NCBI GenBank assembly: GCA_023078685.1
Contig: JALGAS010000007.1
Location: 930,001 to 994,000, forward strand
Source of the DNA: Neopestalotiopsis rosae
Lineage: Eukaryota; Ascomycota; Sordariomycetes; Amphisphaeriales; Sporocadaceae
DNA: 64,000 bases
Direction of reading: 5' to 3'
Positions within the stretch are counted from its first letter, which is position 1; each line of letters begins with the position of its first letter. Below the pieces are notes generated by a model. The model did not search any database. It saw nothing but the letters and a program-made list of their open reading frames with translations, and was not told the DNA's origin. Positions 32,313 to 42,434 of this stretch are shown here, one piece after another. A program made the translations under genes and the position numbers.

Positions 32313-33453
32313 ATGCCAATCACAATCTTACAACCTTCCCTGGCGAGGGAGTCAGTGGTAAAGAATCATACTTCCGACAGCGAGTCTGACTCGGAGGGTG
32401 GCGTTGATCTGGATGGCGACATTTCCATGACCCGCCCCGCCAAGCGAGTACGAAGAAACGAAGCCATTCTGACTCCTGGCGAGGTTATAACCGAGGATCC
32501 GCAATGGATGCGGTAAGTAAATGAAGATATATCCTTGATCCCTTTCTCCCCCAAAAGAGGGTTTCTTCCCAGCAAAATCTGACTGACTGACTTTTTCGCA
32601 AAGTGGCCATGGAACTTATACTTTGCCCGATCCGCCACAAATCGTCGCATCGGTAGCCGGCACGCTCTCCAAAACGAACAAACTGCTCTCCGTGAGACCT
32701 CTTCGCGCGCGCTACACACCCGAGATTGGAGACTTGGTGGTCGGCCGTATTGTCGAGGTGCAAGCCCGCCGGTGGCGCGTGGATGTGGGATCGGCCGTGC
32801 TGGCCCAGCTTCCTCTCTCCGCAATCAATCTTCCCGGCGGTATCCAGAGACGCCGAACCGAGACCGACGAACTGCAAATTCGGACATTCTTCAGCGAGGG
32901 CGAATTGTTGGTGGCAGAGGTGCAACAGTTATACAACGACGGTGGTGCGGTATTGCACACACGAAGTCTCAAGTACGGCAAATTACGGAACGGTGTATTC
33001 ATGCAAGTAAGCGGAACCGGCGGTGGCGGTGGTGTTGTCAGAGCTAGGAGGCATGCCTTCACGATTGAGGTGGCTGGCTCAGATAGCGGCAACGAGAAGA
33101 TGGACGTTATTCTCGGTGTCAATGGCTATATTTGGATCGCCAGACACATTGAGGGCGAGGGCGCAGCGGCTGAAACCAGCGGACCTGGCATCACGAGAAT
33201 CGAAGAGAGCGTGGGACTGAATGTCTACTCGAGCCAAAACGACCCCATATCACTGGATACTATGCGCGAGATCGCTCGAGTCCGAGGTGTCATTACGGCA
33301 CTCGTCGAGCATGGACTCCGTGTCGACGAAGAAATGGTTGTAAAGGGTTACCAGGAAGCAGTGGAGATGGCAAGGACCGACGGAAGTAATGACAACTTGT
33401 GGTTGGGTGGTGACAATGGCAAGCGACTCGCTGATGCTCTTGTGGGTCGGTAA
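32313..33453 (+). CDS. RRP4: Exosome complex RNA-binding subunit Rrp4
   Basis: Exons 32313-32512 and 32604-33453 around a 91-nt intron (32513-32603, GTAAGT...AAAG, phase 2), giving 349 aa. Rrp4 is a cap subunit of the RNA exosome, present in nucleus and cytoplasm, and guides RNA into the channel. After an acidic Ser-rich start ([10 protein letters not shown]) the protein has the conserved [20 protein letters not shown], an S1 domain ([20 protein letters not shown] to [15 protein letters not shown]) and a KH domain ([15 protein letters not shown], with the Gly-x-x-Gly-like loop, then [15 protein letters not shown]). The family is about 290-360 aa in fungi. The gene shares a promoter region with a peroxin gene. 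Confidence 0.95.
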
Positions 33454-34116
33454 GAGAGCCACTGAGCTAAGGAGAAAGACGACACTTGGTCACATTAAAG
33501 ATGAAGCAGGTGTCTTGTGTGTGATCTCGTATCCGCGTCATCGCCTCATGACTGGCTCAGGCTGGAATTGATATCAGGCAGTGGTCATATGTCCGATGGG
33601 GAAAGTATCATCTCGGACTCTATCGCAAGAACAGTAAACAGCACAAGCACAAGCTGATGGGGTATGCAGCTACTGCTCACCATCGCAGGCTACATCGTGC
33701 TGTTTGCACACTTCCAATAGCCCGTGCCGAGAAGCTGTATCAAGAGCCTTATACGCACAAGACCATGATGATAGTTCTATTAGACAAAAGAATTGAAAAA
33801 TTTGAGATGCAGACGGCCTACGATATAGGTTTCATGAAACACATGAATCAAAGTAAATCGTCTTGATGCTGTCGTGACATAGGACATTTCGTATTATGCG
33901 ACTACTGAGTTTATGCAATAGAACAAGTCAACATTGCCATTTTAGTCTGGGTCCTTTCCGCGTAAGACCACCCCACTATGCAATTCAGCCATACATCTCA
34001 ACCCCTGTCGCTCACAAACATTGGCCAAAAGCAATTTCATAACAGAAAAACCACCAAAGTTGGAGCAACGTGGAGGATAGTTCCAGGCGTATGAGACCTT
34101 CTTCGATCTCATAAGG
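33454..34116. other. Intergenic region
   Basis: 3' side of RRP4 and leader of the next gene. Nothing was recognised. Confidence 0.5.
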
Positions 34117-35055
34117 ATGCTGTCAAGAGTCGGCCTGAGGTCGATACCGGCCTCGCGGGTCGTCAGACCGCGTTCAACATACATAACCCCGGTTCACAGC
34201 TTGCGGCTCTGCAAGCCAACGAGACTCCAACAAACACAGCAACAGGCCAGGGCGTTTCACTATGACCCGCACGCCGTTGTTTACAAGCTGCCGCTCAAGA
34301 CGCGGCTCAAGTACATGGCCTATGGCGCTTTCTGGCTCCTGGCCCTCGGCGGCGGAACCATTGCCTGGCGTCTGCGGGGACTGTACGGGCAGCGCGATGC
34401 GTTGCAGGGCGATCTCAAGGAGGCGCTCCATGAGCTCAAGGCGTTTTCCGACGACTTCGTGACGGGCTTTGAGCAGGCACGCGCCGAGGGCGACCACCGC
34501 CGCCTGGGCCGCCTGACCTTTGACCTGCTGCGCCACATGAACCTGAACCGCGCCACGGGCCGGCTGATGGACGGCTTCGTCGAGATTGGCGAGCTGCCCG
34601 GCCTGCCGTACGACGACCCGCGCAGCGGCCGCGAGCTGGTGGCCCGCGAGGACACGACGGTCATGCTCGACCAGGACGACGACGGCCGCCTCGCCGCCTG
34701 CTACGTCGGCGTCAACCTCGAGCTGAGCGAGGTGTACCGCGGCCTGGCGGACCCCAAGCCCGAGCCCGAGGGCGACAAGCTCCTGGAGCTCTTCTCCCGC
34801 GTCGGCGACCAGATCCGCGCGTGGCGGCGCCAGGACCGCCTGTTCGTGGACGAGGAGGGCGAGCTCGAGCTCGTCATCATCTTCCACTTCCGCGACTGGT
34901 CCTGGGCCTTTGAGTACGGCGACGGCCACTGGAACTCGCTCAGCGGGCCCGGCAATCTCCTGGCCACGTCAAAGACGGTGGCGAGAGCGGAGGAGGTGCT
35001 GGAGGCCATGGCAGGCGAGAGCTCGGGCATCTTTGGCAGGGGCCCGCGGGGTTGA
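34117..35055 (+). CDS. Putative mitochondrial membrane protein of unknown function
   Basis: 312 aa, single exon, ATG 34117. The N terminus (MLSRVGLRSIPASRVVRPRS and onwards) is Arg/Ser-rich with no acidic residue, as expected of a mitochondrial presequence. One transmembrane helix follows at about 67-85 (YMAYGAFWLLALGGG). The rest is a soluble, charged domain with coiled-coil-like LQGDLKEALHELKAFSDDF. Further spans include GFEQARAEGD and a compact C-terminal region, VIIFHFRDWSWAFEYGDGHW. No family could be recognised. It looks like an inner-membrane protein with a matrix or intermembrane domain. Third-position GC is very high in the middle of the gene, unlike its flanks, as in many strongly expressed fungal genes. 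Confidence 0.75.
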   Translation: MLSRVGLRSIPASRVVRPRSTYITPVHSLRLCKPTRLQQTQQQARAFHYDPHAVVYKLPLKTRLKYMAYGAFWLLALGGGTIAWRLRGLYGQRDALQGDLKEALHELKAFSDDFVTGFEQARAEGDHRRLGRLTFDLLRHMNLNRATGRLMDGFVEIGELPGLPYDDPRSGRELVAREDTTVMLDQDDDGRLAACYVGVNLELSEVYRGLADPKPEPEGDKLLELFSRVGDQIRAWRRQDRLFVDEEGELELVIIFHFRDWSWAFEYGDGHWNSLSGPGNLLATSKTVARAEEVLEAMAGESSGIFGRGPRG

Positions 35056-35411
35056 TCACGATACATCGTGAGCACACCCATTGAAATCCAAGCGAAAAAG
35101 AAAAAGAAAAAACTTCCAAAAGGGTCACACACAAAAAGAAAAGGGAAAAGCCCTGAGCGCAAGGCAGTGTCAATGTACTAATAATGTATAATACTGTCAT
35201 CTTCTATCTGCCACACAAAAAGCCATGTACTCATATCCTTGTCTAGACAGCCTTTCTGAATTACATGACTATACGCGATGGTGTGGGCGCCCCTTTCTCC
35301 ATGTGAGCTGGGAAGACCAGTTTGTTGGATTCGTGGTCGCAATGAACACACAATCTACAGCATCGTCCTTGTCCTGTCTCCTCTTGGTCGACTTCTTCTT
35401 GTTCCTCTTCC

Positions 35412-35443
<32 letters not shown>

Positions 35444-36232
35444 TTCCCCTTTTCCTTCTGGTCATGCGTTGCAGCTTTCCGCCCATCTTCTGTATCTGGA
35501 CCCTCAACTCGACCGCCGTAGAATCTCTTTTTTAAAGGCGAGTGGCATCCATGCCAGCCATGTCCGTACGTCTTTGCCATTACCTCGCCATCGTCCAAAT
35601 ATGATCTAGGTTCCATTAATTTCCGGTGCTCGACCTTGGCCAAGACGCGGAAGGACCATATGGCCATGGGCTGGCATAAGACATCCCTTTACGTCTTCGT
35701 CGCGCCGCCGCCTTGTCCACAGTACCGCACCACTGGGGACTTTGGGGCCTCTTTGTCATCGAGTCGTTATGGCGTGTGGAGAATCAGCAAGGCCGCGCCT
35801 CCGGGCCGTGGGCACGAAGCCGTTACGCGTCGCTGGCTTCACTGCCGCCCAGTCTTATCGATGGGACCTGGGGCGGCGGCGTCGTACGTCGTCATCAAGT
35901 CCACGACCAGGTGGCTGTGTTCTGAGCCGATGCTGATGTCAAGGTTATGATGCTGATCTGTCCAAGAATGTCAGGCCCCGAGAAGCAAGGCTTATACGGA
36001 GTTGAAGCATATATGACGTTTATCACGGCACAGATGAAGAATCGGCGACTAATAAAGACGCATCTATGTATCTAATCAGACTCTATGATTGCTTTTTATT
36101 CACTTTTTCTTATGACATTATATTAAGAATTACTATAAATTCAGTACTATCCGTGTCCTTTTATGTTCTTATTAATCCATGACATAATTGAAAAGGAGTA
36201 TTTCCAGGCCTCTCTGTTTCACCTAACTCAGC
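35056..36232. other. Intergenic region with a long C tract
   Basis: Begins the accessory island. It has a 31-base C run (35413-35443) in a pyrimidine-rich context and, from about 36050, strongly AT-rich sequence. No gene was supported. The frames that cross the C run are shadows. Confidence 0.5.
35413..35443 (+). repeat. Homopolymer C31
   Basis: An uninterrupted run of 31 C within a C/T-rich stretch. The opposite strand is 31 G and could fold as a G-quadruplex. The length may be an assembly estimate. Confidence 0.9.
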
Positions 36233-36625
36233 TTAAACGCCAATACAAACGTAGTAGCCTGCCCACAAATTGCTACAGTCCGAGTCAACCTGGGTGTTGT
36301 ACTCGCGGAACTGCTCGAAGGTGATACCGGCATCAGTGTAGATGGACTAGCAACTGTCACCAGTCACGACTCTATGGAAAGCCTTGCAGTTATCAACGAT
36401 ATCGGGCATCTGGGGCGTGGAACCCGTGGTCGCTATTGTTCTCGCTCCCGGCACGTGGATACAGACGTAATAATCGAGACAGAGGTTAGTGCAGTCCATT
36501 TACGAAGGGAATTCTTGTGTCAGAGGTCGGATACCTTTATCTATAGTGGGAAGCAAAATACACATACCATCATTGATCTCCGTGTTCCAGCCCTTGAACT
36601 CGGCCGGGGTGATACTCAGGATTGA
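36233..36625 (-). pseudogene. LysM-domain protein remnant (two LysM modules, broken)
   Basis: The minus strand encodes the end of one LysM and a following complete LysM. The first half is SILSITPAEFKGWNTEIND (36625 to 36568), then a likely intron with donor GTATGT (36567), then DCTNLCLDYYVCIHVPGA from 36496. After a linker (GSTPQMPDIVDNC) the second module reads KAFHRVVTGDSC, then TAG (36349-36347) where LysM proteins normally have Trp, then SIYTDAGITFEQFREYN and CSNLWAGYYVCIGV, ending in TAA (36235-36233). Frames before and after the TAG agree, so it is a nonsense change. The intron's acceptor AG is missing next to the expected splice point (AAATG|GAC). No signal peptide or start was found upstream. 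LysM proteins bind chitin and often accompany GH18 chitinases. Described only as a relic. Confidence 0.85.
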
Positions 36626-37439
36626 ACGGCGTTATGTTCTTAATGGAGGGATTATTTCCTGACTGAGGAATATAAGCTATCGTATGATCAATAAGTTTTG
36701 ATAATAGAAGAGGAAACCCCGGCTGGAGTGAAGAGAGTTGTAATCTGCCATTTTGCACCAGAAGACAACCATCCTTCAGCCAGCTACGAAGATTGGCGCG
36801 CCGGGATCAGCTGCCTCTTTCAGCAACACTCACAATCGGTTCACTAGGAGTTAGCTACACCAACGGCCGACCGTACAGCAGGGGTATAGCTCCGGTGCTG
36901 GTATCAAGGAGCATCAGGAGCAACGTAGCAGTCAAACAATCTTAATGGCATGCGGAGTCAAACGGAATGTACACTATTCTATTGCCTTGACTCGGGCCTG
37001 AGCTCTTGAGTCCACAGTCAAACTACACCTAAACCTTCCAAGGTCATATAATGATGGGACTTTGCGGCGATAAAGACGGAAACAGATTGATCCGCAAATA
37101 TAGAATTTAAGTTAAAGTCGGTCGATCCAACGCCAAGCCGGACAATCGGCAAGACCCGTGCCCCATAATACCTTCAGGCGCATCTACTGTAGTAACATTA
37201 CCATATGCTGCCAAGCGATCGCGCGCAGGGGAGCATGTCTTCTAATTTCTTAGTACCTATTTCGTCGAGCCTACTTACATACTTGGTTGATGAGTTATAC
37301 AAAAATCTTTTGATCTTCTTCCCTCATCTTTCATCTCTTCTGCGTCACCTACTTGGTACGCCGCCACCGTACCAGAATTTCAGTTCAGTCCAGACGCATT
37401 CCCATTCACTTCCCTTGCTATTCTGTGCCACATTCAGAA
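36626..37439. other. Intergenic region between LysM relic and DUF7136 gene
   Basis: Presumed decayed upstream part of the LysM gene, then promoter of the divergent DUF7136 gene. Sequence beyond 36640 has no legible LysM frame. Confidence 0.5.
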
Positions 37440-38255
37440 ATGCACTTCTTTTCATCCCGGGCCGGCTGGCTTGTAGCCGCCTACGTAGGGGCTGTACAGG
37501 CCGCAACCAACGTAACTTCTGGCATCATGGAAGTGGACCTCGTTTTCCCGCGCAACGAGACATATGCACTGAACTCAACGTTTCCTGTCGTCTTTGCCAT
37601 CAAGAACCCGGAGCTCGCGTCCTTACTTAGCCCCCAATTCGATTTGATCATACAACGGGGGGATAATCGGAACAGTTCCAGAATCGAGACTTGGGCGTCC
37701 AATCAGTACGATGTCCGATGGGAAAACTACAGCATCGACCCTCTTTTTTTATATGCAACTTACCCCGGTCTTGACATTGAGGCTGTTTGGTGGCTCACGT
37801 GGAGCGTCCAATGGGGCAATTGCACCGAGGAGCGTTATAGAATAAAAACCTCTTACGACGAATATTCCAATCATCTCACCTTCACGACTAGCAGTTCCGG
37901 ACAAGCTATAGATCTCGTTGCCGGCACAGAGAGCGACGACTGTCCGGCAAAATCAGGAGTTGCCCTCGAGGTAGCAAGCACGCTTAACACCTCAGCTTTT
38001 GATAACTGGGAGGGGTTCATTGATAAGTGTCCAGTGCTTGCCGACACTTCACCCACGGCGACTCCGTGTGAGCTCAAGATCGATGCCGCCACAGAGGCTA
38101 GCATGGCTGCCTCTCTCGCTCACCAGATTTGCTTAAAAACGGTCGGCTGCGACGACGACGATGAGAGTGCGGGCGGCCGTTTGGCTGTCGGAGGAGTAGC
38201 ATTGTCTGCCGCCGTACTTGGAACGTTGGGATTCGTTTTACAGTCAGTAGTCTAG
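37440..38255 (+). CDS. Secreted DUF7136 family protein, probably GPI-anchored
   Basis: 271 aa, single exon, ATG 37440. A signal peptide (MHFFSSRAGWLVAAYVGAVQ, cleavage near QAATN) is followed by the DUF7136 start, SGIMEVDLVFPRNETYAL, and PVVFAIKNPELASLLSP. Later come a mid domain with several N-glycosylation sites (NETY, NSS, NYS), the Cys pair WGNC...DDC, and a C-terminal Gly/Ala hydrophobic tail (GGVALSAAVLGTLGFVLQ) after a C-D/E stretch. That tail predicts a GPI anchor. The reading frame is intact between two broken chitin-related genes. DUF7136 proteins are fungal surface proteins of unknown function. Genomic association with chitinase/LysM genes is an inference from this locus. Confidence 0.82.
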   Translation: MHFFSSRAGWLVAAYVGAVQAATNVTSGIMEVDLVFPRNETYALNSTFPVVFAIKNPELASLLSPQFDLIIQRGDNRNSSRIETWASNQYDVRWENYSIDPLFLYATYPGLDIEAVWWLTWSVQWGNCTEERYRIKTSYDEYSNHLTFTTSSSGQAIDLVAGTESDDCPAKSGVALEVASTLNTSAFDNWEGFIDKCPVLADTSPTATPCELKIDAATEASMAASLAHQICLKTVGCDDDDESAGGRLAVGGVALSAAVLGTLGFVLQSVV

Positions 38256-40029
38256 CTTGAAGGTGTGCACAAGTGTACGAACAATTTTTACTAAGGGAGA
38301 CGACTTATGCTAGTATTATGATGGCATGATTCAGGTCATGATGATCCTCTGGACTAGCTCTGCGGACCATTCAATGCTACAATAATCATGTGTTGCAAGG
38401 TGGGACGTTAATTAGAATTATGGAGAAATCCAATGCATAACTAGCACGCTTGATTCTCATTGGTCCACTGATCAATAGAGTTACTGTACTAGGTTAGGTA
38501 ATTAGGTAACCTTCTAATGTCTAATTTTAAGCTTAGGCATGGCCCTATCCGGGCTACGCCCCACGGCTGTAGTGAAGGATCACACCTCACCAACTGGGGG
38601 TGGCACGGGTAGAATAGGGGAATAAAGAGTGTAACCGCCGGGCCGACATGTATGCTGGCACTCTCGGCTAGTAGACAACAGCTTGCCCCTTGCAAAAGAG
38701 ACTACTGTAAACTACATAGTGTCCTGGGAAGCCTCAACATAACGCGCGGCTATCACGGCAGGAGACACGGAACTGTGTGGAGTTCATATAGGGGAGCTGG
38801 GGGAATGCCTTGCTAGTGCCGTTACCGTTGCTTAAACGGTAGACATTCAGGGTTTCGTTGCTTCTCACTTGACCAAAGATGGTAACTCCGCGCCACACTA
38901 GGACTGGCCGGCTGGTTCTATAACCTCGTTGCGGACGAAATATTATTATCATGACTGTGCACATATCAGCTTGTGCATATTGGCGCCTACCACGTCTACC
39001 GGAGCGGAGGGACTCTCCTCGAGAGAGTTGAGTTGCCGGCGTACAAGGCAACAATCCACAAATTCAGCTTCATCGGCTCAGGCATCCGTACATCCTTTAC
39101 ATGCACATACCGGCAGGGTAAGAGTCCTAGATATCTCTACAGTGGAACCTTGTAAGACCAGAATTCCTTGACAGGGTCTTTCGGAGTATCTTGTGAAGAG
39201 CCTCCAGGAATATATCCAGATATTGTCCAAAAAGATTAAATGAATGCGTGAAACCCCACATGCCAAGGCTATTACTCATGGCTAGGCTTGAAGCCAACAG
39301 TCCAAAAACACGACAGACTTGTTATGATTGACTGCAATGACAACTCGAATGTCGCAGAACACCACTGGCATATGGCCCATAATTTCAGACAGGTCTAATA
39401 TCGTCTAATTTGGGCAGGAGAGTCATTTTTGAACCACTTTGTGCCATGATATGTGTGGGCGCAGAAGGATCGCCTGCCAAGCACCTATACTGTTGGATAA
39501 TTACAGTCGTCAGAGAGACAAAGACTTCTTGGCTCAAGGCGATGGCTGAAAGGAGGAGGAAAAGGGAATGAGAAGAATGCATAAAAGGCATCTCAACTCT
39601 CTTCATCCAAAAAGATCCTAAGGAATGATGCCTTCATCGAAATTGTTCATTGTCATTCTTTTCACTCCATTTTGCAAGATTGTAACTTCGTGGTCCGCTA
39701 CAGCACTTTGGGCTGTTGGCATCTTGCTTTTTGCCACCATGGGCGGAGCTTTGGCATGATTCGGAGCATTAGGACAGCATTCCAAAATACATCCCTGCAC
39801 TGGACTCTTGTCGTCGTTATTGTTGTTATATACTGACTCTATCTCGAGGGAAATTCGTACGACCAGTCTCCAAAACAAAGACTAGAATTAAAGATGTTCT
39901 ACGTCTAAGGAAATAATGTGTAAACTCACAAACTCTATAACCCGTCCTGGGTGTCATCCGAAGGGTGTCACAATGCACAGCACAAGTGGATCATGTAGTC
40001 GGAGTACCCGTCATGGAGTATTATTCAAT
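38256..40029. other. Intergenic region of the accessory island
   Basis: 1.8 kb without a supported gene. An ATG-less frame at 39618-39878 (minus, ending NNFDEGIIP) and conflicting open frames around 38730-39160 on both strands look like decayed coding sequence, but I could not name a family. No GH18 catalytic motif (DGxDxDxE) was found here. Confidence 0.5.
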
Positions 40030-41644
40030 ATGGCCGAGGCAGGTTTCTTGGACCCCAAGTTCTTGTATACTGGTAGCCGGACCAGTTCAGACGCGACCAA
40101 GGGTGTCTATACCGGCATAGCTGATTATATTGCCGATGCCGAGATCGCCGAGATCATGGAGGACTCGTCGCGGGTCGTCAGGTTGCCACAGTCGTTAGCA
40201 CTATGATCGACGACCTGGAGAACAAGTTCGCCCCAGTCCCGAAGATGAGGATAACACTTTCTCTCTTGTTGCTCATTGACCTCGTCACTGTTGGAACACT
40301 TTCGGCCACCGGGCCATTCTTGAACAACGTCCTTTCAAAGTTACCCTACTTTGTCGCCAACGAAGCGACTTTTAATAACGTCAAAGATACCACAATGAAC
40401 CTCATTGGACAGAGTACAACCGTTGCAAAGGACCTGTTACCGACTGAACAGGCGCTGTGGACACCAGAAAAACAAGACGCGTTCTCCAACTATATGGGTC
40501 AGGTCATCAACGGGTGGAGGAATGTTACGGATTTTGCCAATAGGAAAATATTCAACGGCGACGAAGACACAATTGACGTCCTTTGGTCTGTCAGTTCCAA
40601 CGGAAAGCTGATTGACGGTAAGTATGGAGCAGAGGCTCCAGAGGCGGACAGTGAGTCAGAACTGCGAGCCAACATTGGCAAGGCATTCTTTGGCTGCTAT
40701 ATTCCCGCGCTCTGGCAGGTTTCAGGAACGCACGCCTTTGTCATTGACTCGGGTTACGGGTGCGATGAAGACAAGCCGCTCGACGAGCACCTCGAGGACG
40801 ACACTATGGATGCTACGGGCGCCTGCGTCGATGGCACGCTGTATTACCTGGTCTACCCCGACGGCGACTCCACGACGTGTGAGTGCCACTACTATGACAA
40901 CACCCACTGCCAGAGACAATGCCGCAATAGCAAGTTTTCCGCGCCCCCGGGGCTGGACTCACTGGACGGATCGATCTTTGGCGGCATCACAAAGAAGACC
41001 TCATGAAGGGCTCCGTCCGCACTTGGATTCCAGAACGGCAAGACCAACGGTGGTGGTTTTTGCAGACCCAACCGATGGCGGCACCATTGACAACCTGCTC
41101 GACGTCGATGTCACCACGCCGGGCTACATGCGTCTTCCTGTCTGCAGTCCCGAGCTTGCTTACCAGTCCTGGGACAAGACGGAGGCCGGTTGGAGCGCCA
41201 ACTCCCCCCGGTAAGTCTTTCTGGGCGATTGATTTCTGATTTTATTCTCCCAATACTAATGTGTCTTCAGTGATATCCCGCCAGGACAGGACGACTGTGG
41301 CGAATTCACCTTTGTGGATCAGACAAGCGACGGCTCGCCGGATGTTGCGGACTGCCTTCAGATCATCAAGATCATTGAGAACGACGACGGCACGACCGAT
41401 TGGACCACGGACGTCGGCGGTATGCCTCAACGCCAGATTGGCGATGCCGGCTCTTGCAAGTTTGGTATCGAGGCCACCGAAGTCAATGGCAACGCCAATT
41501 ATGTGGTCGGTGGTCAAGACGTTATTGACATCATCAACGAAGCTGTCAGGCGATTCCGGCGGATCTGGCAAGGTGGGCGCCAAGGGAGACATGTCCTGCA
41601 ACGGCAACATCAAGAGCCAGGCCGTCAAGTGGGGTCTCTACTAA
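40030..41644 (+). pseudogene. C-terminal part of a killer-toxin-like GH18 chitinase with Hce2 domain, broken
   Basis: Carries the post-catalytic extension of subgroup-C fungal chitinases and the terminal Hce2 (Ecp2-type effector) domain, starting at MAEAGFLDPKFLYTGS. The GH18 and LysM parts are absent. The frame changes at about 40161, 40998, 41029, 41063 and 41550, each by one or two bases in short runs. Recognisable pieces include NGWRNVTDFANRKIF, DNTHCQRQCRNSKF, DNLLDVDVTTPGYMRLPVC, and the Hce2 stretches DDCGEFTFVDQTSDGSP, GDAGSCKFGIEATE and SCNGNIKSQAVKWGLY, ending TAA at 41642-41644. One intron remains intact (41211-41270, GTAAGT...TTCAG, branch ATACTAAT). The many shifts with retained splice signals suggest a fairly young pseudogene. 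Homopolymer-associated sequencing error is an alternative, since three of the five events fall in runs. No repaired sequence is offered. Confidence 0.85.
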
Positions 41645-42434
41645 GGAGGAATTCAGAGTATGTACAAACAAGAAAGATAAGACTTAGACTCGGGCCCTCG
41701 CGCCTAGATATATGTATACACCTTGACAATAATTCAGAAATAATATGAATATTATCCGTGGTGCACACTTCCCGCATCTTCCACAAACTGTGACAATACA
41801 AACAGACCAACTCCATCGTGGGATTTCCAGTATCGGGGTTTGTCCTGCAGTCGCGAGCAGAAGTAAGGTCCATCAGTTCGACAGTAGATTCATGAAAGAA
41901 ACCATGGCACCAAGCTGCTACGGCACGAGGGGCAGTAAACAACGTCTATTACGAGGACAGCAAACTACGTTCGCCGGGAGGATAAACGTCATGTATGGTT
42001 CCACTCGGTGTAAGCCTCGCTTCTTGGGAGCAGATGTTCTTGGACAATTCGACATTATCACCTTGATGTTAGCATGAATGTCGAACCTTGCTTGCATGAG
42101 AAGAATTTTTTATGATCATTGTTTTTGTGTATCATTAGATTCCGAGCCCTTTCTGCCAACTGTAGCTCCTTACTTGTCCTATCTTTTGTAGAAACTAGGG
42201 AACGTAGTTGACCATAACCCATCACACTGAACCATATATACTATGGACATCTCGACTGAAAGGCTAAAATAAAGCATGGCGATTTCTGACTGATGTACAT
42301 TGGGGATGAACCCCAGACCAAAGGGAAGACGTAAACGCTGAAAAGCAGTGCCGTGTGTTTTTTCGGATATAATGTGGCGCACGAGAAGAATGAACAAAAC
42401 GTGAATAAAAGAAATCAAAGAAATCAGTTGGAGC
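41645..42434. other. Intergenic region
   Basis: 3' sides of the chitinase relic and the convergent aldehyde dehydrogenase. No gene was seen. Confidence 0.5.

Noticed and set aside
34174..34929. 251-aa minus-strand frame opposite the mitochondrial-type gene
   Set aside because: Ala/Leu/Val-rich shadow produced by very GC-rich codons on the other strand.
36570..36758. 62-aa minus-strand frame over the LysM relic
   Set aside because: Out of frame with the LysM sequence; a product of the decayed region, not a gene.
38734..39155. Overlapping open frames on both strands
   Set aside because: Some stretches look protein-like, but neither strand gives a start, splice sites or a family, so no gene is claimed.
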